The notes beneath the pieces are model-generated. The model was not told where the DNA came from and did not search any database. It saw only the letters and a list, made by a program, of their open reading frames with translations. From Hydrogenophilus sp. (GTDB lineage Bacteria; Pseudomonadota; Gammaproteobacteria; Burkholderiales; Rhodocyclaceae), in contig JAOAEZ010000002.1 of the NCBI GenBank assembly GCA_026416515.1, forward strand, positions 1 to 64,000: a DNA stretch of 64,000 nt. The letters are read 5' to 3'. Shown here in pieces: positions 52,647 through 62,178 of the stretch. A program made the position numbers and the translations under genes. Positions within the stretch are counted from its first letter, which is position 1. Every line of letters starts with the position of its first letter.

Positions 52647-54301
52647 GAGGAGGCTTCAGAGGTGGGGAGTGAGGGAGCGGGGGAGAAGTCGCGCCAAGTA
52701 AACGCAAGAAGGGGAATGGCGTCGGCGGCAAGGGCGTCGATGAGCTGCTGCATGTGAGATTTAAGAAGCGATTGGGTTTCAGGGCGCTCTGCGGTCGCAG
52801 CGAGGGCAAGACCTGCAGGGCTGTAGTCGAGGGCAAAGGTGATGCGCCCCAACGCCTCGCTTTCAATGGTAAGCGACGATCGCCAGCGAGGGGCCTCTTC
52901 TTGGGACGAAGCAGTGTGGGCGGTCCCTTCGTCGATGGTGTCGGTTTCTAGTTGCCAACGAACATTGGCTCCTGCCCATGGAAAAAATTGGAAGTCGAGG
53001 CGCTGGTGGGCTAGAGCGTCGAGCTGACGTTGAACAGTGGGTAAGAGGGTTTCGGGAATAGGTAAGGAGGGTGACTCTGCTGAGCTGGTTGCCAGCGAAG
53101 CCATTCCTTTTTCGTCAGAGGAGGGTAGCGCAGTCGAGGCATTGCCTCGGCTGAGGGTGGGCTCGGGGGGGGATGAAAGGGGAGGGGAGGAGGGAAGAGA
53201 GGAAGAGTGTTCTGAAGTTTCTGCGAGGGAAAGGCCGAGAAGTTGTTGAACTAAGGTGATGAGACGATCCAAGCCGCTTTGAGAGGAGGTAAGGGAAGCG
53301 GTGGAGGATGGGGGAGAAAACGGTGATGGTACGAAGCTGGCTTGCGGCTCCCGTCGGAGCTCAGTGAGAGGGTGGCGGCCTTCTACCCAGCGTGCGAGAT
53401 GCGACTCATAGAAGAGCCCGGAGGTCGTGACGCTGTCAGCCAGTTGGCTGGGAGTAAGGGGAGCGCCTGTTGTGGCGAGGCGCTCGTTGATCGCCACCCA
53501 TAGAGCAGGGGTAATAAAGCGCGGAGAAGGTGCTGAGAGGGGTGAGGGGTTAGGGAGGAGTGAGGATTTTTGAGGCTCTGCCGCCGCTTTTTGAGGCTCT
53601 GCCGCCCCGGAGAAAGGGGGGAGAGAAGGGGAGAGGAAGGTCGTCGGTGAGGGCGAACGGAGCAAAGGGGAAGGGATGAGCGGGGCGGAGGAGGTCGGAG
53701 AGGAGGAGGAAGAGGTCGATGGGGGTGGCACCGGGGCAGCGGAGGGAGACGCTGAAGAGGGGAGAGCTGTCGAGGAGAGAGAGGGAGGCGGAGAAGGGGA
53801 AAAAGAAGGGGTTGCAGGAGGAGAAGGAAAAAGAAGGGGTTGGGGCGCTGGAGGTGGAGCAGCGGTGAGCAACCTCCGGAGGAGGTCGCCGAGGGGAGAG
53901 AAATTGGTTTGGGAGGAGGTCGGGAGGAAGGGGGGAAGGGAGAGAGTGGCTCTGGCCGAGGAGCTGCTAAAGCTGCTTCCCGCCTCTCGCGCGCGTACGT
54001 GGTGGGTGGCTCGCTCCGTGACGATGAGCTCAAGGGTGTCGCCGCTTTTGAGTGGCCGATCGATCGCCAGCGTCATCTCTCGCCCTGCTACCAGGGCAAG
54101 GTAGGTACCGTTGGGGAGGGGACGTTGGATGGTGGCGCGAAAAAGCTGCCCTTCGCGGAGCTCGCTGGGGAGTTGGTCTGGAACGGCATCGGCAGGAGCA
54201 ACCCGATGGACGGCTTCTACTTGAGTTGTGCCCGGTTGGTCGCGAAGAAACTCTTGGAGCAGAAGATGCCGCAGCCGCGCGGCGATGTCAGGGGGAATCA
54301 T
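52643..54301 (-). CDS. second FliK-like hook-length control family protein
   Basis: The 552-residue product begins with a structured domain (about 1-105: EGQLFRATIQRPLPNGTYLA, LVAGREMTLAI), has a long Ser/Pro-rich middle (about 110-410) and a C-terminal domain (LDFQFFPWAGANVRWQLETD, LGRITFALDYSPAGLALAAT, LKSHMQQLIDALAADAIPLL) of the FliK C-terminal type. It lies between fliT and the FhlB-like gene, all linked by ATGA overlaps. It could be a second ruler/switch protein or have another export role; the true fliK is at 41211-42851. Confidence 0.75.
   Translation of the reverse strand: MIPPDIAARLRHLLLQEFLRDQPGTTQVEAVHRVAPADAVPDQLPSELREGQLFRATIQRPLPNGTYLALVAGREMTLAIDRPLKSGDTLELIVTERATHHVRAREAGSSFSSSSARATLSLPPFLPTSSQTNFSPLGDLLRRLLTAAPPPAPQPLLFPSPPATPSFSPSPPPSLSSTALPSSASPSAAPVPPPSTSSSSSPTSSAPLIPSPLLRSPSPTTFLSPSLPPFSGAAEPQKAAAEPQKSSLLPNPSPLSAPSPRFITPALWVAINERLATTGAPLTPSQLADSVTTSGLFYESHLARWVEGRHPLTELRREPQASFVPSPFSPPSSTASLTSSQSGLDRLITLVQQLLGLSLAETSEHSSSLPSSPPLSSPPEPTLSRGNASTALPSSDEKGMASLATSSAESPSLPIPETLLPTVQRQLDALAHQRLDFQFFPWAGANVRWQLETDTIDEGTAHTASSQEEAPRWRSSLTIESEALGRITFALDYSPAGLALAATAERPETQSLLKSHMQQLIDALAADAIPLLAFTWRDFSPAPSLPTSEASS
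53567..53606 (-). repeat. 21-bp direct repeat in the FliK-like gene
   Basis: The 21-bp unit TTTTTGAGGCTCTGCCGCCGC (written as 19 plus 2 bases on the plus strand) at 53567-53587 recurs at 53588-53606 without its last two bases. It encodes EPQKAA-type repeats in the low-complexity middle of the protein and keeps the frame. Confidence 0.85.
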
Positions 54302-54576
54302 CAGCCTCGGGGCTTAGAGTGTTGCCAGGCAGAGAGCAGTTTGGCCAGGCTGGCGTGGGCGGGGGAGAGGTGGGCGCGCGCTTCCTCAAGCAGTTCGAGC
54401 GCTTGCCGCATAAACGCTCGCCGCGATGCCTCGTCGCTGACATTTTGCTGTTGCTCGATTTCGATGAGCGCGGTCAGCGCCTTGGCGATGGCATCCGCTT
54501 CTTCCCACGCCCCGCGGACCACGGCATCCCGCAGCGCAGTGCATTGAGAGAGAAACTGATGGTGGAGGGTGCTCAT
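54301..54576 (-). CDS. fliT: FliT-like flagellar chaperone
   Basis: The 91-residue, fully helical protein has a hydrophobic N-terminal helix (QFLSQCTALRDAVVRGAWEE) followed by short charged helices. Sequence signatures for FliT are weak, but the size (about 90-120) and position directly after fliS, with an ATGA overlap, are typical. FliT proteins bind the filament cap FliD and, in enterics, inhibit FlhDC. fliD is not adjacent here, so the client is unproven. Confidence 0.7.
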   Translation of the reverse strand: MSTLHHQFLSQCTALRDAVVRGAWEEADAIAKALTALIEIEQQQNVSDEASRRAFMRQALELLEEARAHLSPAHASLAKLLSAWQHSKPRG

Positions 54577-54995
54577 GACTCTCGACGCACGTACGCTTTT
54601 TGACGCGCCTCTTCGGGCATCTCAGCCCACGCATCGCGGATGATGCGCAGTAACCCCATCGCTTCTAGAAGCGGTGCAGAAATATTGAGGGCATTTGCGT
54701 GTAGGAGGCGTTCGGCGATGTAGTCGTAGAGGGCTGACAGACGGTCGGCAAGCTCTCCGCCCGCCTCCATGTCCAGAGAGGCCTTGAGTCCTTCGATGAT
54801 GATGGCAACCGCTTTATTGATCGCCGCGGCGCGCTGCGGGATATTGCGCTGTTCGATGGCGAGCTCTGCTTGAGCCATCGCCATGAGGGCCCCGTCAAAG
54901 AGCATGAGGATAAGCCGGTGAGGATCGGCTGTTTGAACGGCCGTTTCGAGGTCGATTTGCTGATAGGCGCTGACGCCAGTTCCGCGGTTGAGCAT
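54573..54995 (-). CDS. fliS: flagellin export chaperone FliS
   Basis: FliS binds the flagellin C-terminus and keeps it unfolded for export. I start at ATG 54995 (GAGGAGG five bases upstream), giving 140 residues that begin MLNRGTGVSAYQQIDLETAV and contain DPHRLILMLFDGALMAMAQA and the late-helix ALYDYIAERLLHANALN, all FliS motifs. The in-frame ATG at 55052 would add 19 residues with no family match. The 200 bases upstream hold the probable promoter, not fliD. Confidence 0.96.
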   Translation of the reverse strand: MLNRGTGVSAYQQIDLETAVQTADPHRLILMLFDGALMAMAQAELAIEQRNIPQRAAAINKAVAIIIEGLKASLDMEAGGELADRLSALYDYIAERLLHANALNISAPLLEAMGLLRIIRDAWAEMPEEARQKAYVRRES

Positions 54996-55196
54996 GAGGC
55001 CTCCTCGATCGATAGCGCGGAGGGAAGCTGCGGCAGATTTCCCCACACGCATTTACTATCTTCCAACACTTTCTTCAGTTTGTCAAGGTTTAAAGGGGTA
55101 GCTTTTTTCAGCTCGTGAAGGGGCTTCCTAAAGGATTCTTTTTCTTTCTTGCTCTTGATCATCGACTTTCGGATAGAAGAGTGCGGCACCGCGCCG
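54996..55196 (-). other. intergenic region upstream of fliS
   Basis: A 201-base gap separates the comEC stop from fliS. On the minus strand a perfect -35 hexamer TTGACA (55086-55081) is present, but the -10 candidates at 17-20 bases (GAAGAT, GATAGT) are weak. I found no sigma-28 or sigma-54 pattern with correct spacing. A Lys-rich open frame from ATG 55162 runs through it into fliS out of frame and has no recognised relatives. Confidence 0.4.
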
Positions 55197-57626
55197 TTAG
55201 GGGTGACACGTGGTATGGGGGAGCGATCGCCAATAGCGCTGGTGGTCGCGACGGTAGGATCGAAGTTGAGGAGAGGCCTCTTCATTTTCAGGCAGCGTTA
55301 GGGTGAGCGCTCCTTCGCCGTCGGTGCGCGCAATTTCTGCTCCTGCCTTTTGCCAACGGGAGAGAACGTCACAGCGAGGGTGGCGATAGGGGCTGTCGAG
55401 CGCTACGCTGAGAAGCGCCCAGCGCGGAGAGAGGGAAGCGATCCAGGCAAAAGAGGAGGAGGTAGAACTGCCGTGGTGGTTGATGACCGTGGCGGTGACG
55501 GGGGAAAGGTCGGTGGTGGCAAGAAGGGCCGCTTCGGCGTGGGTGCTGAGGTCACCTGCGACAAGAAAGCGATGACCGCCGGCGCTTTCGACAAGCAGCA
55601 CACAGGAGCGGTCGTTGTCGCGAGAGGTGAAGAGCCTGTCATGAGGCCAGAGGATGGTGAAGCGGACTTGGTCCCAGATCCATTGTTCCCCCGCGCGACA
55701 GCGCGCCGCGCGGCGGTGGGTAAGAGGGGAAGGAGGGTCGGGTGGAAGGGTCCCGCCAAAGAGAATTTGATCGACCGTGTAACGATCGATGATCGCTTCA
55801 GCACCTCCAGCGTGGTCTGCGTCGAGATGGGAGAGAATAATGGTGTCCAGACGTCGGACCCCCTTCGCACGCAGGTAGGGCACAACGATGTGGGCGCCGG
55901 CGTTCCAGCTGCGATGGGCAGGACCGACATCGTAGAGGAGGTCGTGACGGGCAGTTTGGATGTGAATCGCTTGGCCTTGGCCCACGTCGAGGAGGGTGAT
56001 GCGAGCCGCTCCTTCTTTTGGCCGGTCGGGTTGGGCTAAGATGGGTAACAACAGCGCCGGCAGAGCGAGTAGACGAGGAGGAGAGAGGGGAAATAGCGCC
56101 GAGAGGAGGAGAACGGCTGTGAGGAGAAGTACGGGGAGAGGAAGGTCAGGGAGAGCGATTGCCGCGCCGGGGAGAGCGGCGAACGCTTCTAGAAGGGGGA
56201 TGAGGAGGGAGATGAGCCGGTCGAAGAGATTCCCAAGAAGCAAAGAGGGAAATGCGAGGAGTAAAAGGGCGAGTGGGGTGGCAATCCAGGCTACTAGGGG
56301 GATCGCAAAGAGGTTGGCGAGGGTGCCGAGGAGCGGCGTTTGCCCAAAAAAGAAGGCGGTGAGGGGAAATAAGGAGAGAGTGAGGAGAAATTGGAGGCGT
56401 AAAAGCGAGGCGAAAGGGCGAAGCGCAGCGAGAAGCGGTCCCAGGCGAGAAGGAGGAGTGGCACGGGAGGGAGGAGAAAAGGGATGTGATCTACCCTCGG
56501 TTTGGTCCAGGAGAAGAAGAACGGCGACGGCGGTGAAAGAGAGCCAGAAACCGGCTTCTCCGATCGCCCAGGGGTCCCACAGAAGCACGATGAGAAAGGC
56601 GAGGGCAAGGGGCGCGTAAGTGGGAAAACGGCGGGAGAGAAGTTGAGCAAAAGCTACGACGGTGATCATGATCGCGGCGCGTACCGCAGGGATTCCAAAG
56701 CCGGCGAGGGCGACGTAAAGCCAGGCGCTGGGAATAATCGTGCTCCAACGGACATAGGGGGCGGGAATTGTATTGGTCAGCAAAACGCTTTGCCGCCAGA
56801 GGTGGTAGGCGATGCCTCCGATAAGCCAAGCGATCAGCGCGACATGCATTCCCGAAATGGCTACCAGGTGTGCCGTGCCGGTGGTTTGAACGAGACTCCA
56901 GAGCGACTCATCGAAACCACTCCGGTCGCCGAGGGCCAGCGCTCGCAACCATTCCCCGTGTTGAGGCGCCGCGCGCTCTAGACGCTCGGCCAGTTGGCTC
57001 CGAAATCGTTTCCAACGAAGACCTAGTTCTGTCGCCGGTGTCAGTGGGGTAGCGCTGAGAAGGGCGCCGCGCGCGTCGATTCCTTGTCGGAACCACCACC
57101 ATTCGCGATCGAAACTGCCCGGATTCGCCGGCGCGTAAACCGGTTTGAGACGAACCGTGGCTCGGTAGCGGTCTCCAGGGAGCAAAGGGTAGGAGAGGTC
57201 GGTGGGTAAGGAGAGGCGAGCAGAGCGAATCCAGGAGGTAGAAGGTTCTTCGCTGGGGTCAAAACGAACCACGACGGCACGAGGAGGGCCTATAAGAGGC
57301 GCACGGTCGATGACGGTAAGGGTAGCTTCTAGAACAGCGCTAAAGGAGGCGGGGGGAGAGAGGGGTAGCGCGATCCGACTCCGTTCCGCGGCCATTCCCC
57401 AGGCGAGAAGCGCGATCGCGCTCAGGGAAAGAAGGGAGGGGAGAAGGTAAGAAGGCCGCAGAGGGACCGCAGGGGAGGGAGAACGACGAGAGAACCAGGC
57501 GCTGAGAAGAAGAAGGAGCACCCCAGCGGCGATCGCTAGAGGGATCGCGGCGGGGGAAGGCCATGTCGGCGTCAAGTGCCAGAGGCCTACCCCGAGGGCG
57601 ACCCCTAGCGCTGCTCGGAGCAGCAT
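55197..57626 (-). CDS. comEC: ComEC/Rec2 family DNA uptake channel
   Basis: ComEC moves transforming single-stranded DNA across the inner membrane. The 809-residue product has N-terminal membrane helices, an OB-like soluble part (about 90-200: RYRATVRLKPVYAPANPGSF, DREWWW), the competence domain (TTGTAHLVAISGMHVALIAW and many helices to about 530) and a C-terminal metallo-beta-lactamase-like domain (DVGQGQAIHIQTARHDLLYD, IILSHLDADHAGGAEAI). ATG 57626 has a poor ribosome binding site. Other competence genes are not in the window. Confidence 0.95.
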   Translation of the reverse strand: MLLRAALGVALGVGLWHLTPTWPSPAAIPLAIAAGVLLLLLSAWFSRRSPSPAVPLRPSYLLPSLLSLSAIALLAWGMAAERSRIALPLSPPASFSAVLEATLTVIDRAPLIGPPRAVVVRFDPSEEPSTSWIRSARLSLPTDLSYPLLPGDRYRATVRLKPVYAPANPGSFDREWWWFRQGIDARGALLSATPLTPATELGLRWKRFRSQLAERLERAAPQHGEWLRALALGDRSGFDESLWSLVQTTGTAHLVAISGMHVALIAWLIGGIAYHLWRQSVLLTNTIPAPYVRWSTIIPSAWLYVALAGFGIPAVRAAIMITVVAFAQLLSRRFPTYAPLALAFLIVLLWDPWAIGEAGFWLSFTAVAVLLLLDQTEGRSHPFSPPSRATPPSRLGPLLAALRPFASLLRLQFLLTLSLFPLTAFFFGQTPLLGTLANLFAIPLVAWIATPLALLLLAFPSLLLGNLFDRLISLLIPLLEAFAALPGAAIALPDLPLPVLLLTAVLLLSALFPLSPPRLLALPALLLPILAQPDRPKEGAARITLLDVGQGQAIHIQTARHDLLYDVGPAHRSWNAGAHIVVPYLRAKGVRRLDTIILSHLDADHAGGAEAIIDRYTVDQILFGGTLPPDPPSPLTHRRAARCRAGEQWIWDQVRFTILWPHDRLFTSRDNDRSCVLLVESAGGHRFLVAGDLSTHAEAALLATTDLSPVTATVINHHGSSTSSSFAWIASLSPRWALLSVALDSPYRHPRCDVLSRWQKAGAEIARTDGEGALTLTLPENEEASPQLRSYRRDHQRYWRSLPHTTCHP

Positions 57627-57651
57627 CGCCTGAGATTGCGCTGAGGAGATA

Positions 57652-58866
57652 TTAATGAAGGTAACGAGGAGGCGGGTTTCCGTGGTTTCGGGGGTTATCG
57701 TTTTCGCCGTGGGGATCTCCCGGAAGCTCCGCGTGTACGAGTTCCCCTGCTACGTTGGGGAAAAGCGGGGCCCCGCAGTCCTCACAATATTCGAGCGGAA
57801 GTGTGCGGCGCAGCTCCACAATGTCACTGACTCCACAATCGCGGAGAGTAGCGAGAATTTTCTCTATCATCTCTTCCTCGCTTTCATCATTGCCGATGAG
57901 CGGCCAGGGGATGCCGTGGACCACTTGCCCGCTCGGTTTCAGAGAGAGACCGATGCGGAATTCAAATTCAGCGTTCGATTCGCAGGGGGCGACCACCGCC
58001 TTCAGCCGATTGGTGGGAATGTCGAATTCAGTTGCCAAATAGGCTATCGCCGCATGGATCGCAAAAACCCGTGCGTCTCGATTGGCTTTGCGGCTCGCAG
58101 TGAAATAGGCGTCAGGGGGTTCGACTTCGATTCCGCAGCCGACAAAAAGACGTTCGAGAATGGGGTCTACCCGCTTGCGCCATTCGCTGAAGGCTTTTTC
58201 GCGCGTAGTTTCAGCAAGGTGCCAGCGGTAGATCGCTTCTCCCTTGGGAACGGCTGCAGCGATAAGAAGATAGCGAATGTCCGAAAGAAACGTGAGGGTT
58301 TCGTTGAGAGAACGGCTATCCACCACAAAGTCTTCGTTGGCAAGAGCCGCTTTTTCCATCGAGAGAAGGAAGCGCCGCGTGGCTAAATATCCTTCGGGCA
58401 GCTGGTCAGGGCTGAAGAGGTGGTCGGCGATGGCGAAACGCACGTCAGGGGCGAAGATGTAGGCGGCAAAGGCGGTGCGAAGGTTACTGAGCACCGCGGG
58501 TGGGACCCCTTTCGCGGGAACCGAGTAGCGCGACCAGGCTAGAATCGGTGCCGCAATCAATAATAGGTCATAGGTTTTATCCCGGACGACCGCTGCTTCA
58601 CTCTCGACGGCGTCGAGCAGCTCACCGTAGGCCGCTTCGTCGCTGCGGTAGAGGTGCTCTAGCGCTTGCTCGATGGTGGCTTCGTCGCCCTCTTCCAGTA
58701 GGACCCGCAGGGCGGTTTCCAGTTGTTGCTCCCACCAGCGGTCTTCAATGCGGCTTCCCGATTGCGAGAGCCCTTCGGCCAGACGACAGAGGTGCTCTGC
58801 GCTGCGGAGCATCGCGGAGGGGCCCTTTCGCCGACTTTTGGGTTTGGGGTTTTGGGGAGAGCTCAT
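57652..58866 (-). CDS. conserved hypothetical protein, DUF2863-like
   Basis: The 404-residue soluble protein begins with a basic Lys/Arg/Ser/Pro tail, then a mainly helical body (TALRVLLEEGDEATIEQALE, LLLIAAPILAWSRYSVPAKG) and a C-terminal CxxC (EYCEDCGAPLFPNVAGELVH) that may bind metal. I recall this layout from the betaproteobacterial DUF2863 family, whose function is unknown. It sits between ppsR and comEC on the same strand with gaps of 22 and 25 bases, so it may share a transcript with them. Confidence 0.7.
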   Translation of the reverse strand: MSSPQNPKPKSRRKGPSAMLRSAEHLCRLAEGLSQSGSRIEDRWWEQQLETALRVLLEEGDEATIEQALEHLYRSDEAAYGELLDAVESEAAVVRDKTYDLLLIAAPILAWSRYSVPAKGVPPAVLSNLRTAFAAYIFAPDVRFAIADHLFSPDQLPEGYLATRRFLLSMEKAALANEDFVVDSRSLNETLTFLSDIRYLLIAAAVPKGEAIYRWHLAETTREKAFSEWRKRVDPILERLFVGCGIEVEPPDAYFTASRKANRDARVFAIHAAIAYLATEFDIPTNRLKAVVAPCESNAEFEFRIGLSLKPSGQVVHGIPWPLIGNDESEEEMIEKILATLRDCGVSDIVELRRTLPLEYCEDCGAPLFPNVAGELVHAELPGDPHGENDNPRNHGNPPPRYLH

Positions 58867-58888
58867 TGAATATACTCCTCGATCGCGG

Positions 58889-59725
58889 TCAAAGATGATG
58901 ATAGCGGCGCTGTTTTTCCAGGTGGAGGAGAACGAGCGTGGCGATCTCCTCGATCGATTTGGTAGTGGTATCCAACCATGGGATTCCTTCGCGACGCATC
59001 AGTTCAAGCGCCGATTCGACCTCCCGACGACAGGTCTCCAAGGCGGCGTATTCGCTGTTCGGCCGCCGCTCAGCGCGAATTTGTGCGAGACGCTCCGGGG
59101 AAATAGTGAGACCAAAACACTTCTCGCGGTGGCGACGCAAAGCAGCGGGAAGGTGACCGCGCTCGAAATCTTCGGGGATGAGCGGGTAGTTGGCCGCTTT
59201 GACCGCGTGCGTCATCGCGAGAAAGAGACTGGTCGGTGTTTTGCCGCAGCGCGAGACGCCGATGAGAATCACATCGGCCTCCGCGAGAGTAGTGTCGGAG
59301 GTGATTCCATCATCATGGGCGAGAGCGAAGTTGATCGCTTCGATTCGCCGCTGGTAGGTTTGGGAGTTCCCAACACCGTGCAGGCGACCGACGGTGTGGG
59401 TACTTTCAACACCGAACTCGCGTTCCAACGGCTCGATAAAGGTGGCGAAGAGGTCGATGATCAGCGCCGGCGTATCATTAAGCGCCGCTATTACTTCCGG
59501 TTTTACCAGGGTCGAAAACACGATCGGTCGATGGCCGCTTTTCTGGGCTACGCGGGTGATTGCCGCCGCTAAGTCGCGCGCTTTGCTGGGGGTATCGATG
59601 AACGGGGCGCGGACTTCCACCACTTCAATGTCCGGAAATTGGGTAAGTAGACTGTGACCGAGCGTTTCAGCGGTAATACCCGTTCCATCAGAGACGTAGT
59701 AGATATGGCGTTTGAGGGGGATCAT
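58889..59725 (-). CDS. ppsR: PEP synthase regulatory protein (kinase-pyrophosphorylase)
   Basis: PpsR inactivates PEP synthase by ADP-dependent phosphorylation of a threonine and reverses it by phosphorolysis. The 278-residue product has IYYVSDGTGITAETLGHSLL, the P-loop GVSRCGKTPTSLFLAM, YPLIPEDFERGHLPAALRRH and LDTTTKSIEEIATLVL, all typical of the DUF299/PpsR family. It is divergent from ppsA, its target, across 88 bases. ATG 59725 has gaaagag upstream. Confidence 0.97.
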   Translation of the reverse strand: MIPLKRHIYYVSDGTGITAETLGHSLLTQFPDIEVVEVRAPFIDTPSKARDLAAAITRVAQKSGHRPIVFSTLVKPEVIAALNDTPALIIDLFATFIEPLEREFGVESTHTVGRLHGVGNSQTYQRRIEAINFALAHDDGITSDTTLAEADVILIGVSRCGKTPTSLFLAMTHAVKAANYPLIPEDFERGHLPAALRRHREKCFGLTISPERLAQIRAERRPNSEYAALETCRREVESALELMRREGIPWLDTTTKSIEEIATLVLLHLEKQRRYHHL

Positions 59726-59813
59726 TTGCTCTTTCTCGAGTGGAAAAAGCGCATCCTTGTGAGTAGAATAGCGCCTGAGGGCTATTTTAGCCGATTCAGT
59801 GAGGAGAGGGTAG

Positions 59814-62171
59814 ATGAGCCGCTATGTAATCTCTTTGCGCTCGTTGCGGATGACCGATGTGGCGCGGGTGGGGGGAAAGAACGCTTCATTGGGGGAAATG
59901 ATCAGCCAGCTTCCCGCTAGCGTGCGCGTTCCCGACGGTTTTGCGACAACTGCCGAGGCGTTTTGGTTATTTTTGGACTACAACGGGCTGCGCGAGCGTA
60001 TCCATACGATGCTTTCTCAGCTGGATGTAAACGATGTGGGGGCGTTAGCGCGCACCGGTGCCGAAATTCGGGCGATGGTGACCGCGGCGTCTTTTCCTCC
60101 CGAGCTCGAGGCAGAGATTCGTGCAGCTTACGCTGACCTGACCCGAGAGGGAGAAGGGAGCTTTGCGGTGCGATCGTCGGCAACCGCGGAAGATTTGCCC
60201 GATGCCTCGTTCGCGGGACAACAAGAGACGCTGCTCAACGTTTCCGGGATCGACAATATCCTCAACGCCGTGCGCGAAGTGTTTGCGTCACTTTACAACG
60301 ACCGGGCGATCGCTTACCGAGTCCATAAAGGGTTTGATCACCGCCATGTAGCTTTGTCGGCGGGGGTTCAGCGAATGGTGCGCTCCGACTTGGGAGCCTC
60401 AGGGGTGATGTTTACTCTCGATACCGAGTCGGGTTTCCGCGATGTGGTATTGATCACCGCTTCTTACGGGCTGGGGGAGATGGTGGTGCAGGGGGCAGTG
60501 AACCCCGACGAGTTTTTCGTCCATAAGCCGATGTTGGCGCGCGGAAAAGCAGCGGTAGTGCGCCGAGTGCTCGGGTCGAAGTTGCAGAAGATGGTCTTCG
60601 CCGCAGAGGCCGGGAAACGAGTCGAGGTGGTCGAGACGAGCGTCGCAGAGCGTTTTCGCTTTACGCTGACCGACGAGGAGGTGCTCGAGTTGGCTCGGTA
60701 CGCCGTGGCGATCGAGACCCACTACGGCAGACCGATGGATATCGAGTGGGCAAAAGATGGAATCGATGGCAAACTCTACATCGTCCAAGCCCGCCCGGAG
60801 ACGGTGAAATCGCGCGATACCGGCCGGGTATTGGAAAAGTACCGCTTGAAGGAGCACAGCAAGGCGTTGGTTTCCGGACGTGCTATTGGCCAAAAAGTGG
60901 CGGTAGGAGCGGTACGGGTAGTACGCGACGTGTCGGAGATCGAGCGGGTTCAGGTGGGCGATGTCTTGGTGACCGATATGACCGACCCCAATTGGGAGCC
61001 GGTGATGAAGCGAGCCGCCGCCATTGTGACCAATCGGGGCGGGCGCACGTGCCACGCCGCGATTATCGCCCGCGAATTGGGAGTGCCGGCGATCGTCGGG
61101 TGTGGCAACGCGACCGAGGTTCTGAAGGATGGCGAGACGGTAACGGTCTCTTGCGCCGAGGGAGATACCGGCTATGTTTATCGCGGGCAGCTCGAGTACG
61201 AGGTCCAGACAACCGATTTGAGCGATCTACCTGCGTTGCCAGTGCGGATTATGATGAATGTCGGGAACCCAGAGTTGGCCTTTGTGTTCGCTCAATTGCC
61301 CCATCGTGGAGTGGGGTTAGCGCGTTTGGAGTTTATCATCAACAACGTGATCGGCGTTCATCCACGGGCGATTCTTGAGGTCGATCGGCTCCCGGCGTCG
61401 GTGCGTGAAGAGATCGAACGACGGGCGCGCGGCTACGCTAGCCCGCGCGCCTTTTTCGTAGAGAAGCTAGCCGAGGGGGTGGCTACCATTGCGGCAGCGT
61501 TCTATCCCGAGCCAGTGATTGTGCGCCTTTCCGATTTTAAGTCCAATGAGTATCGAAAACTTCTGGGAGGAGAAATTTACGAGCCGATCGAGGAAAACCC
61601 GATGCTCGGTTTCCGAGGAGCAGCCCGCTATGTGGCACCGTCGTTTCGCGATTGCTTCGAAATGGAGTGTGAGGCGTTGAAAAAAGTGCGCGAGGCGATG
61701 GGGTTTGAGAATGTCAAAATCATGGTTCCCTTTGTTCGAACAGTGGCAGAGGGAGAACGGGTTCTGAAGCTTCTCGCCACCAATGGCTTAGAGCGGGGTA
61801 AGGCGGGACTAGAGATAATCATGATGTGCGAGATCCCGTCGAACGCACTCTTGGCCGACCAGTTCCTCGATCTTTTTGATGGCTTTTCCATCGGCTCCAA
61901 TGACCTGACCCAGCTTACCCTCGGGATCGATCGCGATTCGGGGTTGGTGGCCGAGTCGTTCGATGAACGCAACGAAGCGGTGAAAACGCTTCTGGGAATG
62001 GCAATCGATGCGTGCAATCGGCGGGGGAAATATGTGGGAATTTGCGGCCAGGGACCATCCGACCATCCCGATTTCGCCGAGTGGCTGATGAAACGCGGCA
62101 TTCAAACCATCTCGCTGAACCCCGATACCGTGGTAGAGACATGGCTGCGATTGTCTGGCCCGCAGCAGTGA
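59814..62171 (+). CDS. ppsA: phosphoenolpyruvate synthase
   Basis: PpsA makes PEP from pyruvate and ATP for gluconeogenesis. The 785-residue product has the ATP-grasp domain ([32 protein letters not shown]), the swivelling phosphohistidine domain ([20 protein letters not shown], His414) and the PEP/pyruvate barrel ([15 protein letters not shown] [55 protein letters not shown]). ATG 59814 follows gaggagaggg. A small stem GGCTA/TAGCC (59780-59792) lies in the leader. PpsR is encoded divergently. Confidence 0.98.
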   Translation: MSRYVISLRSLRMTDVARVGGKNASLGEMISQLPASVRVPDGFATTAEAFWLFLDYNGLRERIHTMLSQLDVNDVGALARTGAEIRAMVTAASFPPELEAEIRAAYADLTREGEGSFAVRSSATAEDLPDASFAGQQETLLNVSGIDNILNAVREVFASLYNDRAIAYRVHKGFDHRHVALSAGVQRMVRSDLGASGVMFTLDTESGFRDVVLITASYGLGEMVVQGAVNPDEFFVHKPMLARGKAAVVRRVLGSKLQKMVFAAEAGKRVEVVETSVAERFRFTLTDEEVLELARYAVAIETHYGRPMDIEWAKDGIDGKLYIVQARPETVKSRDTGRVLEKYRLKEHSKALVSGRAIGQKVAVGAVRVVRDVSEIERVQVGDVLVTDMTDPNWEPVMKRAAAIVTNRGGRTCHAAIIARELGVPAIVGCGNATEVLKDGETVTVSCAEGDTGYVYRGQLEYEVQTTDLSDLPALPVRIMMNVGNPELAFVFAQLPHRGVGLARLEFIINNVIGVHPRAILEVDRLPASVREEIERRARGYASPRAFFVEKLAEGVATIAAAFYPEPVIVRLSDFKSNEYRKLLGGEIYEPIEENPMLGFRGAARYVAPSFRDCFEMECEALKKVREAMGFENVKIMVPFVRTVAEGERVLKLLATNGLERGKAGLEIIMMCEIPSNALLADQFLDLFDGFSIGSNDLTQLTLGIDRDSGLVAESFDERNEAVKTLLGMAIDACNRRGKYVGICGQGPSDHPDFAEWLMKRGIQTISLNPDTVVETWLRLSGPQQ

Positions 62172-62178
62172 GCGGCTC

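Noticed and set aside
54990..55162. Lys-rich open frame beginning MIKSKKEKESF upstream of fliS.
   Set aside because: No ribosome binding site or recognised family; it runs on into fliS in another frame and is better explained as leader sequence.
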